From contig ML978395.1 of assembly GCA_010015745.1 (NCBI GenBank), positions 1 to 19,110 of the forward strand: a stretch of 19,110 nt of DNA. Direction: 5' to 3'. The DNA comes from Setomelanomma holmii. Its lineage: Eukaryota; Ascomycota; Dothideomycetes; Pleosporales; Phaeosphaeriaceae. Positions 10,048 to 19,110 of the stretch are shown one piece after another. Both the position numbers and the translations under genes were made by a program. The first letter of the stretch is position 1; the number at the start of each line of letters is the position of its first letter. Under the pieces are notes generated by a model. That model was given only the letters and a program-made list of their open reading frames with translations. It did not search any database and was not told the origin of the DNA.

Positions 10048-13021
10048 ATGGGCGCGTCCGACTCCAAACTCACCTTCAAGCAGGGCATCTTCCGCCTGTC
10101 TGAGCCCAAGGAGATCCCCGCGGACGATGCCTACTGGACTGGCGTATGCCTTTGCCGTGCACCTGTAAAGCCGTGCTAATTGCTGCACCAGTTTTGGGAG
10201 CTGCCCGAATCAACAGAGGATGTCTTCTCGCTCTTTTCGCCTGCGGACATCCGCCGCACCCGCGACAACAACCTCGCCAACCTCGAAACGCTGGTGCTCG
10301 CCGTGACGTCGCGCCTCATTGTCCTGCGCAACCACCCCTCCTTCCCCGACCCCGAACTTGCGCCCGAGCGAGACGCCCTCAACTGCATACGAGTGCTCAC
10401 GCGACTGCTGCCCTTCGTGTATGAAGCCGACCACCTGGGTCAGTGGGAAGACCGGTTCTTCTGGGCAGCGCGGCGAAAGCGCAGTCGGCGGGGCCAGCTG
10501 CGAAGCGAGGTCATCTTCGACGAAGCCGACCCAGAGCAGACGCCAACCGAGCGAGAGCCCGAGTTCGAGAATGCCAAGCCACTCGCAGAGGAGATTATCG
10601 ACACGCTGATCGACCTCCTCTTCTTCTCCGAGTTCACCTTGCCTAAGGTATCGGAGGGGAAGAGTAAGATCACCTATGCGATATGGCAGAGCGGCGTCGG
10701 CTGCAACGCGCCCGTGGCCTCAACCAAGGAGTTCGAGAGCAACAGGACTGAGATCTTGCGACTCCTGCTCACATTCGCGAGCAAGTCCATGTACATGTCG
10801 GCCGGTGAGCTGCCGCGATTCCCTGGCGCATGCACCACTGACTTTTAACAGGAGCCCTTCCTGTGACGGGTGTAAAAGCGATCACATACATTGCAACGTG
10901 TCCCGAAAAGCAGGTCGTTCTTTCCGTACTGTGCTCACTGCTGAACACGGTTAGTCCCACAGCGAGCAGACATATTCTCGCGCTGATCCTCGCAGACTTT
11001 GAAATACAATCCTGCAACATGGCGTGTACCGTACGATCACGTCGTCTTCAGAGATCAGCGGCAAATCTTGGTCACCTACTGCCTGCAACTGTTGCTCGTA
11101 CTCATTCTGTACCCCATACCAGAGCCAGGCAACGGCCCAGCTCCAAAGAACTTCTTTCGCCACTTCCTTGGCCGGTTGCATAGGCCTCAGGACTTTCAAT
11201 TCTTGGTCGATGGCATGACGCGCATACTCAATCAGCCGGTGCGTACCATGCAACCTCATCAATGACTGCGCTTACAGAATCAGCTACAAGCGAATACCTC
11301 ATATCTGCCCGGAAGCCAAAAGTCCTTGACCTGGGCACCAGAGATGATTATGCTTTTTTGGGAGGCTCTGCAGTGCAACAAGCGCTTTCGTTCTTTTATC
11401 ATCGATACTGACCGGGCCCACGACTTTGTAGTGCTGGTGCTATACTACGCCATTGACCAGCGCAATGATCCCACAAAGCAAGGTCTCGTGCGCATGTGCG
11501 TTTTCGTACTACAGACACTCAGCGTCGAGCCCAATTTTGGTAAGAGTCTCAACAAGACGTTCGAAGGACAAGAGTCTCTGCCACCAAGCATCCGGATACC
11601 CAATTTCCACGGCACATACGCCGATTATGTCATCACTGTATGTATTTTGTGCCGTCTGCGGTTTATGGCTAACCTTGATAGTCCATCTACACCCTCCTTA
11701 CCACAGGCAAAGGCAGACTCGATGCTGTTTATCCTGCACTGCTTGCCATACTTAACAACATCTCAGCCTACGTGCAGAACCTTGGTCGTGCTACAAGCTC
11801 GAAGCTCCTCCAGCTTTTTGCTTCGATGTCATCACCGAGTTTTCTATTCGCCAACGAAAACAACCACACTCTCCTCCAATCATTGCTGGAGGTATTGAAT
11901 GCCATAATTGAGCATCAATACCAACGTGAGACTGATTTGCACGCTATTTTGGTTGCGCTAACGATGTGAACAGATAATCCAAACCTTGTATACGCTATCG
12001 TGAGATCACGCAAGAGATTCCAGGCTCTGCGAGACTTCACCTTGGAGAGTGGGCAGGAGGAGATTGAGCGTCAGAACCAGCAGCGCAAAGAAGGTGCCGG
12101 GGATCTGCAGAGAGCAGCCTCCATTGACAGCTTGAGAAGTCCCACAGTATCACGAACGCCTACATTAGGCAACGTGCCGGAAGAGAATAGTGCGTTCGCC
12201 ATTGGTGACGATGATGACTCGGAAGCAGAAGAGCCATACCCGTCAGAAACGCCGCAGTCACCAGTGCATTCTACATCAGGGGCTTCTAGAAGCGCCTCAA
12301 TCGCATCGTCCGTCGATGAGTCTGTCCCTCTACAGTTACGAGGTATGTCGGAGAAGGCCCGGGGTAAGATGCCAGTTGGCCAGCCGACCTTCTCTCGACA
12401 GAATAGCATGACTAGTTTGAGTAGCGCAGCTACTGCAGCGTTTGCGACGAACGAGTTCTTCACGCCGTCAACCTCCTGGGTAAGCCTCTTCAAAGCGTGT
12501 AATGCACGTCGCTGATCACATCCTAGCTTGAGAGTTGGCTCTCGGAGTTGCCGCTACACACTATCCTGATGTTGATTTCGCAGCTCGGGCCTAAGATGCC
12601 ACATTCAGGAAGCTCCAATGACACGGTAGCGGCATTGGAAACGATCCGCGAAACAGAAGTGCGCGGTATTGAGCCATCGCCTATCAGAGTCCATCTCTTT
12701 GAATGGTCACCCTTGTCTCTCGGCTGGTACGAGTCGCTTTTGTGGGGATTTGTTTTTGCACAAGAGATGCTCGTAGCCAAGGGCACAGCCGGGGTATGGA
12801 ACAACACCAGCATCAGGCTTTTCAAGGTTCAAGAGGCTGCAGCCCAGACACCTTCCCTTATGCAGCCCCGCGGGGCTGTGGACGCTGTAGGAAGTAACCT
12901 CGTGCAGCGTATCGGCAGCCTCAATCTGCGTGGAGCGGCCACCCAGACCGCGCAGCGTGCTCCAGCGAGCAGCGGCAACACCGGAAGTGCGCCTGCAGGA
13001 GGTATTGTTAGAGACGTCTAG
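10048..13021 (+). CDS. HID1-family Golgi trafficking protein (Ftp105/Hid3-like)
   Basis: Peripheral Golgi protein. Animal HID1 acts in secretory-granule cargo sorting, and fission yeast Ftp105 recruits the deubiquitinase Ubp5 to the Golgi. Exons are 10048-10143, 10192-10804, 10852-10949, 10996-11238, 11284-11637, 11682-11925, 11974-12479 and 12527-13021, encoding 882 aa (human HID1 is about 788). All seven introns are 43-48 nt and keep frame. Family hallmarks are the N-terminus MGASDSKLTFKQ with Gly2 as a probable N-myristoylation site, DDAYW/FWELPES, LLTRLLPFVYEADHLGQW, SLLNTTLKYNPATWRVPYDH, RLHRPQDFQFLVDG, and SWLSELPLHTILMLISQL. WSPLSLGWYESLLWG lies near the C-terminus. A Ser/Asp/Glu-rich, probably disordered linker occupies roughly 12080-12450. 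Tandem acceptors (11277 or 11283) at intron 4 could add Asn-Gln. Confidence 0.95.
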
Positions 13022-13502
13022 TCATGGGGCTTCACCAGTCAAGAGGCAAAATTTGGCCACAGTACTAATTAAGCTCCAAAAAATGGGACGAAGCGCGTTG
13101 ATTGGTGTTCCTGAGGTACACGACAAGACGCCTACCCTGTTTCGAACCTGACGTTTGCCGATCATCTCGGCTACGTTAGGGTGGACCCTGAAAGCTGTGG
13201 CTGTGCAAGTGTGGCGATCCAGGTAAATGAGAAAGCAGCCAAAGACAGCGCAAGAAATAATGCGATCAAATTCTAGAACGACAGAAACCGTCATGAAACG
13301 CGTAATCCTCGTGCTTGAACTGACGTACCCACACGGATCTGTGTCTCGTTATCTCATTGGGCGCTTTTCAGATGATTACCCTAGGTGTACCCGCGACTTG
13401 GTTGCTGCTGGCAGCCCTACACATTGAATGCCTGAGAGATACTTACACTATTGTACTACAGTGCTAGTTTGAGGGACATGTTCATGCGAAGTAAATGTCA
13501 CG
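13022..13502. other. Intergenic: HID1 3' flank and hydrolase promoter
   Basis: About 480 bp between two plus-strand genes. It should contain the HID1 3' UTR and the promoter of the epoxide-hydrolase-like gene. A 90-codon minus-strand ATG frame (13022-13294) shows no recognisable family and is not called. No repeat or strong motif is seen. Confidence 0.4.
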
Positions 13503-15387
13503 ATGGCTGAAGGAACACAGAACGGTCACCGCGATTCAGAAGCAGTCACGCCCTACTCCATGCATGTACGCGATCGACACCACAAACTTTCCAGCAACAA
13601 TTTGCTAATCATCTCCAGGTGTCGTTGCGCTATCTTGAATTGACCAAGAAGAAACTTGAGCTGACGCGGCTCCCACGAGAACTCGAGCTGCCAGAAGCCA
13701 GGAGATGGGAACACGGCACGCCCAAGTCTGTACTCGAGCCGCTGCTTGACTTCTGGTATGTATGATCGTGTGTCCTGAACATCGTCGCGACATTCGCAGC
13801 TCAATCTTGCGCCTACAAGAAAGCCTCTGCGAACTTTCAAACATGCTTGGAGCACTCACCACCATCAATGCATACTAACCATACCTCAGGCTTGACGGAT
13901 ACGACTGGAGAGCCGCGGAGACGCAGTTCAACTCTTCACTCCCCCAATTTCGCACGACTATCGCCACACCATCGACCACCGATGACTCGGCAACACACTC
14001 ACTTCGCATACACTTTGTTCACAAGCGCTCGAAACACCCAAATGCGATCCCACTACTCGTATGCCACTCCTGGCCCTCATCGTTCATCGAAGTACAGCGC
14101 ATCATCGACGCGCTCACAGATCCGCACTCGCTACCCAGCTTTGGAGAGGGCGCGCAACAAGCCTTTCACGTAGTCGCGCCGAGTATCCCAGGGTTCGGGT
14201 TCAGCGACGCGAGTTCGGCTATTGATTTTGGGGTGAGAGACACAGCGGCGGTTTTCGATCGATTGATGGCGAGGTTGGGTTACGAGCGGTACGTCGCGCA
14301 TGGTGTAGGATGGTAAGTACTTCTGGGCGACTACGAAGCTGAGCTGACCATCACAAGGGGCTTTAGCATATGTCGTGCGCTGGCGATGCAACATCCTGCG
14401 CATTGTCTGGCGGTTCACACGGCGGATCCATCTTTCGCGGCACCAACAGTGAAGCAAGGCCCAATGGCATTTTTAAAGTACAAAGTCGCAAAACTCATCA
14501 AAGGGAAATGGTCGGGCTTGAGCTTTGGTTATGGTAAATATGCACCCACAAAGTGTGCACGGCATGTTTACTGACTCCATGCTCCGTGCTCTAACAGTCC
14601 CCAACGAGCTTATATCCCCCTTAGCAACCAAACTCGGTCCATCGACACAAAATTCGCTATACTCGGACAGACCTCTAGGCCTCACGCTACACCGCCTCTA
14701 CTCGCTCCGACCACAAACACTTTCGTTCTCGCTCTGCGACTCTCCCGTGGGCCTACTCGCGGCGTTGCTAGACGTCATACACACGCGCGTACCCTCTGGC
14801 TCGCCATTAACATCTCGATCGCGCTCACCATTCCTTTCGCCTGTCGAGCTGGAGATGCGAGACTCTGGCGGTGTACAGGCACAGTCTGGGCATGAGAGGG
14901 TGAGAGAGGAGGATATCGAGGGAGGCCATCCAGTGAGTCCGAGGCAGAGTGAGATGGATGCGAGGAATTATACGTGGAGTCCTACGGAGATATTGAATTG
15001 GACTATGATGCAGTGGCTACCGGGTCCCGAATCGTCGCTACGGTGGCTACGTCAAGCTCATCTCGACACAACGACTCCTCATTGGAATGATTACTGTGGG
15101 ATACCTCTGGGCATCAGTTCGTTCCGCGCCCGTAACAGCAACACAACTACTCCCCTGATGTGGGGCTCAACCTCATGGCAGATTGGATGGGTACGTACAA
15201 GCCACAAATTCTTCATACATAAGACACACACTGACACAGCACCTCACCACAGGTCAAGCGCCACCAACGACCCGCAACACTGCCCGCATGGGAGGCGCCC
15301 GATCTCCTCGTGCTCGATCTGCGCGAGTGCTTCGGCACATTCCTATCGGACGGAAAGCTGGCGAACCTTCCGCTTACAGCAAGTTAA
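13503..15387 (+). CDS. Epoxide hydrolase-like alpha/beta hydrolase, probable pseudoenzyme
   Basis: Related to microsomal-type epoxide hydrolases with an N-terminal EHN domain. Exons are 13503-13565, 13619-13755, 13890-14312, 14358-14533, 14598-15190 and 15253-15387, encoding 508 aa; all junctions are in frame, with TACTAACC and GCTGACC branch sites. The EHN domain (about 15-90) shows LELTRLPRELELPEARRWEHG and DFWLDGYDWR. The core follows with HFVHKRSKHPNAIPLLVCHSWP (HSWP for the usual HGWP oxyanion motif) and FHVVAPSIPGFGFSDA. The nucleophile elbow, normally GGDWG, reads HGVGWG, with Gly207 at the Asp position. Later come LRPQTLSFSLCDSPVGLLA and PAWEAPDLL, where the catalytic His of GGHFAAWEAP is Thr473. 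A Ser- and acid-rich insertion of about 60 aa lies in the cap region. The fold is secure; classic epoxide hydrolysis looks unlikely. No transmembrane anchor is visible. Confidence 0.88.
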
Positions 15388-15961
15388 GATGCAGCTTAGC
15401 CGGCAGCAATAACAAGTGTGGATGGCTGCTATAGGTATACCAGCCGCACATTATGCGCCATATAGCTGGGTCGGACAATTATCAGCATCGCCAGGCATGC
15501 AGTAGAGTGGAGCGTCCAGGCGGAGAGACGGAAAGGCAGTATACAGTAAACGGTACAGGAGCGAGACATGCAGAAAGTGGTTGCGGCTGATGCGGCTGGT
15601 GGGCAGGAAACAGGTAGGCCCGGCTGCACGGTAATATCAGATTGGGCGGTATAGCGGGATAGCGGGATCTGGGGCGGTTGGATGCCAAGGTCGGCGTTAT
15701 GGGAGGCGCTGTTGCTATCTTCGGGGAACATGGTGATGAGAGCGATATTGGGCGTGCACATGCAATTCGGCACGGAGCGCGGGAGGAGAAGCCTAGCGGC
15801 TGATAGGCTGTAGTGGGACAGGCTCCCACGCTGGATCAGAGTTAATCAGTAATACAAGATAGTTTACTCCTCGCTGTCTGTGGTGTTATCTGTCGAGACT
15901 GATTGTCTGCGATGTGGGTGGTGACGCTTGCTATGGGACGGCGGGGGTATACTTCGCAATG
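15388..15961. other. Intergenic: hydrolase 3' flank and distal AdoMetDC promoter
   Basis: About 570 bp without a supported gene. It contains a short direct repeat (GATAGCGG/GATCTGGGGCGG-like, about 15650-15675) and an inverted CCAAT (ATTGG, about 15642). Minus-strand frames at 15429-15829 have no recognisable protein features. Confidence 0.4.
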
Positions 15962-15987
15962 CTGGTGCCCTGTTGGGCGGCGAGGCG

Positions 15988-16028
15988 ATTGGCTCCCGCC
16001 CGGCCCGTGCTGTTTTGGCGGTGACGTC
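15988..16028 (+). promoter_or_regulatory. CCAAT box and CRE-like site of the AdoMetDC promoter
   Basis: An inverted CCAAT box in good context (AGCCAATCG on the minus strand, core 15988-15992) is followed 30 bp later by TGACGTC (16022-16028). Both lie 5' of a long ATG-free leader, which fits a TATA-less housekeeping promoter with transcription starting after about 16030. The factors and the start site are inferred, not shown. Confidence 0.35.
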
Positions 16029-16411
16029 TAGGCTTGCTGAGAGAAATAACGCACCTCGACGCAAAAAATTCGCCTGTTGACACGCGACCGCCGCTGCGAC
16101 AGCTCGACACCGCCTGCCACTACTTTTGACACAGCCTGTGAAGTCTGCTGCTGCCCTTCTGAATACCTCTCGTCGCCTACAAACGCCGCTCGACGTCGCT
16201 GAGCCGGGTGCCCGCTGCAAGGAAACGCTCACGCCAACGCCCGCAGACAGCTCCCACCAGCGCCCAACAGCCATTGCTGTGCATTTGTCGCTCTACGCCT
16301 CCCGCCAGACCACCATCGTCAAGCTGGCAGACTTGCTCCTCACGCGCTCCTAATACTGCATTGGCTGTGACAGCCCGCAGACCGTTTTCCGCCGCCCGCC
16401 TCCAACCTTCC

Positions 16412-16547
16412 ATGCGCCGCGAAGATCTGGTACGCTTTCTGTCCAAGCCTGCCAAGTGAGTACCTTCACATCCACAACATGTTCACGCAGAAGCTGTGAA
16501 GTACGATGTGCTTAAAGAGTAGAGCTGATTGCATTAGGCCCCGATAA
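16412..16547 (+). CDS. Upstream ORF in the AdoMetDC leader (17 aa spliced, 15 aa unspliced)
   Basis: Short upstream reading frame with peptide MRREDLVRFLSKPAKPR if the leader intron 16456-16537 is removed, or MRREDLVRFLSKPAK if retained (TGA overlaps the donor). Its ATG is the only ATG predicted in the mature leader between about 15962 and the main start at 16958. The -3 base is T, a weak context that allows leaky scanning, whereas the main ATG has purine at -3 and G at +4. Mammalian and plant AdoMetDC mRNAs carry uORFs that make translation polyamine-responsive; a similar role here is inference. I cannot confirm conservation of this peptide. Confidence 0.5.
16456..16537 (+). other. Predicted 82-nt intron in the AdoMetDC 5' leader
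   Basis: The donor GTGAGT, a GCTGATT branch-like site and the acceptor GCATTAG are correctly spaced for a fungal intron. The two other ATGs of this region (16479 and 16506) both fall inside it, so splicing removes all leader ATGs except that of the uORF. The intron interrupts the uORF near its end. Confidence 0.55.
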
Positions 16548-16957
16548 CACCCCCTACTCCCTCACTACCACCACCAATTCCACCACCCTGAGCAGATCTC
16601 CTCGTCTGCTGGACCCGATACTTCTCCAGGGTATCGGAATCTAGTCGTGCGAGGACCATCGACTGGCACCATTTCCCGGCGCAAAGCCTCGTTTATTCCC
16701 CTCTCCGCCCGACCTCCCTAACATCGACCACGGTCGACGCCACACGCCCATCACACACTGCTGCTGGCATACGCCAGCCTCTCTACTCTCGCGACCCGTG
16801 GGCCTTCTCTCCTCAGGCGAGCACCGCATTGCTTGTCTGAGCAGCAGATTGCGCCCCGCTAGACACACATCGAACCTTCGAGAGCTTCTGCACAAGCACA
16901 CCAAGCAAACCGAGCGATTAAAGCCACGAGTGCGCGGCACACCCATACAGACAAGAG
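16538..16957 (+). other. ATG-free 5' leader of the AdoMetDC gene
   Basis: These 420 nt, between the predicted leader intron and the AdoMetDC start, contain no ATG on the plus strand and are C-rich with CCACC and CCTCC tracts. This is the composition expected of a long scanned 5' UTR. Minus-strand frames here are not credible. Confidence 0.55.
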
Positions 16958-18614
16958 ATGGTCGCTACTGAAATTCCCAAGCATTACACTGCGTCTCCGT
17001 CCTCGCATATTGGAACACCGCATTTGACCATCAACAAGGAGGCTACCGTTGACCTCGACTCTAGCAATGCCTTTGAAGGTGAGAGACAGACGCATCCTCG
17101 CATCTGGAATGCCAGACTGATACAATACAGGTCCCGAGAAGCTCCTAGAAGTATGGTTCAGTGCTTCTGCTACCGATTTGCCTGGCCAGGCCGGCCCACT
17201 CGGACTCAAAAAGGTTCCCGCGGATACGTGGAAGGAGATGCTCGATCTGGTCAACTGCAAGGTACTCTCCGTCATCGAGTCCGAGCATGTCGACGCATAT
17301 CTCCTGTCCGAGTCGAGCATGTTCGTCTTCCCTCACAAGGTTGTGCTCAAGACTTGTGGCACCACCACTCTGCTTTGGGGACTCACTCGCCTCCTGGAGA
17401 TTGCCGCCGTTGATGCCGGCTTTCCCTTCGTTACACCTCAGCCTGGCTCCGGACTTGCGGCTGCAGCTTCGCCGTACCGCGTTTTCTACAGCAGGAAGAA
17501 CTTTCTCAATCCCCAGGAACAGCGTGGGCCGCATCGCAGCTGGCGAGATGAAGTTCGCTACCTTGACCAACGCTTCCAGGGAGGCAGTGCTTACATGATT
17601 GGCAAGATGAACGGGGAACACTGGTACCTCTACATCACCGGGCCGGATACTCAGCTGACTCCGCCTCCAAGTCCTGACCGTGAAACTCTGGACATTCCCG
17701 AGACTGAGACCAAGTACGTGAGCTACCCTCAGCGCATGTTGCGTGAGCAGGTCAGCGATGAAGAGGAGGATGAGACTCTGGAGGTCCTGATGACCGATCT
17801 TGACGAGATGAACGCTCGCCAGTTCTACCTCGAGGACGCAAGTGCGGTTGCGGAAGGTCGTTACCTCCAGAAGGCTCGGGAGGCTCGCAAGAACGCCATC
17901 CAACACCTCGGGTCCATCCCGGAGGAGAAGTGCGAGAGTCTGGGCGGATCCACGATGCTCAACACCTCAACTGCCAACACGCACGTCTCGGACGACAGCT
18001 TTGATGTCTTTGAACAAACTTCCTCTGACCACTCTGGCCTCAACTCTGACGACGAGCTTACCTTTCCAGAGGAACTGACCACGGAGGGGCACACTCTTGG
18101 CACGGTTGTGTCAGAGGCCTGTGGACTGGCTGATGTCTACCCCACGTCAAAGTACCCGGACGCTCGCATTGATGCCTACCTGTTCACCCCATGCGGCTTC
18201 TCTGCCAATGGCGTCATTCCAGCCCCAGGTGGTGCTCCCGTCGGCTCGAAGAAGGGATCAGATGCCACGCACTACTTCACCGTGCACGTTACGCCAGAGC
18301 CCCATTGCTCCTACGCCTCTTTTGAGACCAACGTGCCCGCTCGCCAGACTGGCAGGGAGACAGCCGACATCGTCGAGCACGTCGTCGGCATCTTCAAGCC
18401 TGGCCGCTTTAGCGTTACGCTGTTTGAAGCTAAACCTACCGAGGATGAGAGGCCGGGCAAGGCCGCGGATAAGACGAAGAGGATGGAGACGATTGCGGGC
18501 TATCGCCGTGTCGACCGCATCGTGCACGATTTGGATGGATATGACCTTGTTTTCCGATACTATGAGAGGGATGATTGGAAGGGTGGCAAGCCCAGGTTGG
18601 GGGAGAAGTATTGA
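16958..18614 (+). CDS. SPE2: S-adenosylmethionine decarboxylase proenzyme
   Basis: Pyruvoyl-dependent enzyme that decarboxylates S-adenosylmethionine to supply aminopropyl groups for spermidine and spermine synthesis in the cytosol. Exons are 16958-17078 and 17131-18614 (52-nt intron with a CAG acceptor), encoding 534 aa. FEGPEKLLEVWF (39-50) carries the conserved active-site Glu residues. LSESSMFV gives the self-cleavage site Glu101-Ser102, where Ser102 becomes the pyruvoyl group. Cys116 lies in KTCGTTT, and GEHWYLY and ETLEVLMTDLDEMNARQFY follow. CGFSANG supplies the processing Ser and TVHVTPEP the His. The protein is much longer than human (334) or yeast (396) enzymes because of a leader of about 35 residues and a Ser/acid-rich insertion before TSKYPDARIDAYLFTPCGFS. 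Translation may be controlled by the upstream uORF. Confidence 0.97.
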
Positions 18615-19005
18615 TGCTCGACGGTCGAAATTATTGTGTGAGTGTGTGAATGATGCTTTTCAATAGCGTTGTGAGTCTCATTGATTCGGCCTTTTCATGT
18701 AAGCTTGTTACTTTGTAATGACTCAATGAAGTTTTAGTATGTAGCTGTCACTACTGGGAATCAACTAGCGTTCTGTTCTTGAGGTACTTGCGTGTTTGCG
18801 TGAAGAGCGGGATGCACCTTTCCTCTGTGTACGCTTGTATCTGTGCACTCCTTAGTTTAGTGAGGTGTGAACAATCTCTTGCTCCTCTTAATTGCGACAT
18901 TCAACACTAATCTCTACGCACATTATCACCCTCGATAGCTTCGCAACAGACAAGCGAGCCTGTTCGCTTTCGTTCGAAGGTACGCGCACGACGCATCTCG
19001 CCGCA
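18615..19005. other. Intergenic: AdoMetDC 3' flank and promoter of the right-edge ORF
   Basis: About 390 bp. The T-rich part up to about 18760, with TATGTA-like motifs (about 18739), suits the AdoMetDC 3' UTR. The C/T-rich part from about 18890 resembles a fungal promoter or leader for the ORF starting at 19006. No gene or RNA is recognised within it. Confidence 0.4.
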
Positions 19006-19110
19006 ATGTCTCGCGGTGTAGGTCTACTCGCTTGTATCGAAGAAGGAGTTCAAGTAAGAGAAGATGGAGCTCAAGTAAGAGAAGATGGAGCTCAAGTAAG
19101 AGAAGATGGA
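19006..19110 (+). CDS. Partial ORF with heptapeptide repeats, cut by the window end
   Basis: An ATG opens a frame of 35 codons that runs off the window without a stop. The peptide begins MSRGVGLLACIEE and continues as GVQVRED, GAQVRED, GAQVRED and a final G, so the 21-bp DNA repeat is an exact multiple of the codon length. The leader before it is pyrimidine-rich, as at fungal gene starts. Each repeat also contains CAA/GTAAGA, a good 5' splice site, so the exon may instead end in any copy. The family is not recognised; it could also be a non-coding minisatellite. Confidence 0.35.
   Translation, partial: MSRGVGLLACIEEGVQVREDGAQVREDGAQVREDG
19045..19110 (+). repeat. 21-bp tandem repeat (at least 3 copies, truncated)
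   Basis: Units occupy 19046-19066, 19067-19087 and 19088-19108, with the array continuing past the window edge. The second and third are identical; the first differs by one base (GAGTTC for GAGCTC). The unit is purine-rich on the plus strand and contains CAAGTAAGAG. Near-identity suggests recent expansion. Confidence 0.9.

Noticed and set aside
13022..13294. 90-codon minus-strand ATG frame after HID1
   Set aside because: No motif or neighbour support; it covers the HID1 3' flank.
14525..15412. 295-codon uninterrupted frame in the hydrolase gene
   Set aside because: Its middle is true exon 5, but its start lies in an intron and its end reads through the 15191-15252 intron into a wrong frame. 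Splicing to AWEAPDLLVLDLRECF matches the family.
15864..16274. 136-codon minus-strand ATG frame upstream of AdoMetDC
   Set aside because: It overlaps the likely promoter and 5' leader of AdoMetDC, is Ala/Arg/Ser-rich from GC-rich DNA, and has no recognisable family.
1..19110. Mobile elements, CRISPR arrays, tRNA or rRNA genes
   Set aside because: No transposase, reverse transcriptase, long terminal repeats, spaced direct repeats, or tRNA-like A/B boxes were recognised by eye. A tRNAscan or repeat search would be decisive.
1..19110. Biosynthetic gene cluster combining regulator, SDR and epoxide-hydrolase-like gene
   Set aside because: There is no core synthase, transporter or P450, and the accessory genes are separated by the housekeeping XPB and HID1 genes.

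Overview
The window is nuclear DNA of a filamentous ascomycete (Pezizomycotina; Dothideomycetes-like at low confidence). The evidence is short 45-150 nt introns with GTRNGN donors and CTNAN-type branch sites, a fungus-specific Zn(II)2Cys6 regulator, and fungal-style orthologues of XPB, HID1 and S-adenosylmethionine decarboxylase. No transposon, tRNA, rRNA or CRISPR array was recognised.

Layout: 1-1809 is gene-poor with one hexanucleotide microsatellite. 1810-4411 (-) is a six-exon Zn2Cys6 transcription factor, and 4412-5621 is its long upstream region with a striking double palindrome built from CTCCGCGGAG. 5622-6576 (-) is a two-exon short-chain dehydrogenase/reductase. 7072-9504 (-) is the intronless TFIIH helicase XPB/Ssl2. 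A 543-bp divergent promoter separates it from 10048-13021 (+), an eight-exon HID1-family Golgi protein. 13503-15387 (+) is a six-exon epoxide-hydrolase-like alpha/beta hydrolase whose catalytic nucleophile and histidine both appear to be replaced. 16958-18614 (+) is S-adenosylmethionine decarboxylase, preceded by a long leader with a 5'UTR intron and a single small uORF. At the right edge a new plus-strand ORF starts at 19006 and runs into a 21-bp tandem repeat cut by the window end.

The genes do not form one pathway. XPB, HID1 and AdoMetDC are housekeeping (transcription/repair, Golgi trafficking, polyamine synthesis). The regulator, the SDR and the hydrolase-like protein look more accessory. 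The items most worth following are the apparently catalytically dead epoxide hydrolase homologue, the spliced uORF in an otherwise ATG-free AdoMetDC leader, the NIT4/NirA-like palindrome upstream of the Zn2Cys6 gene, and the repeat at the right edge in which every unit carries both a coding heptapeptide and a consensus 5' splice site.

Exon boundaries were derived by eye from splice consensus, reading-frame continuity and remembered family resemblance; no alignment or transcript data were available.
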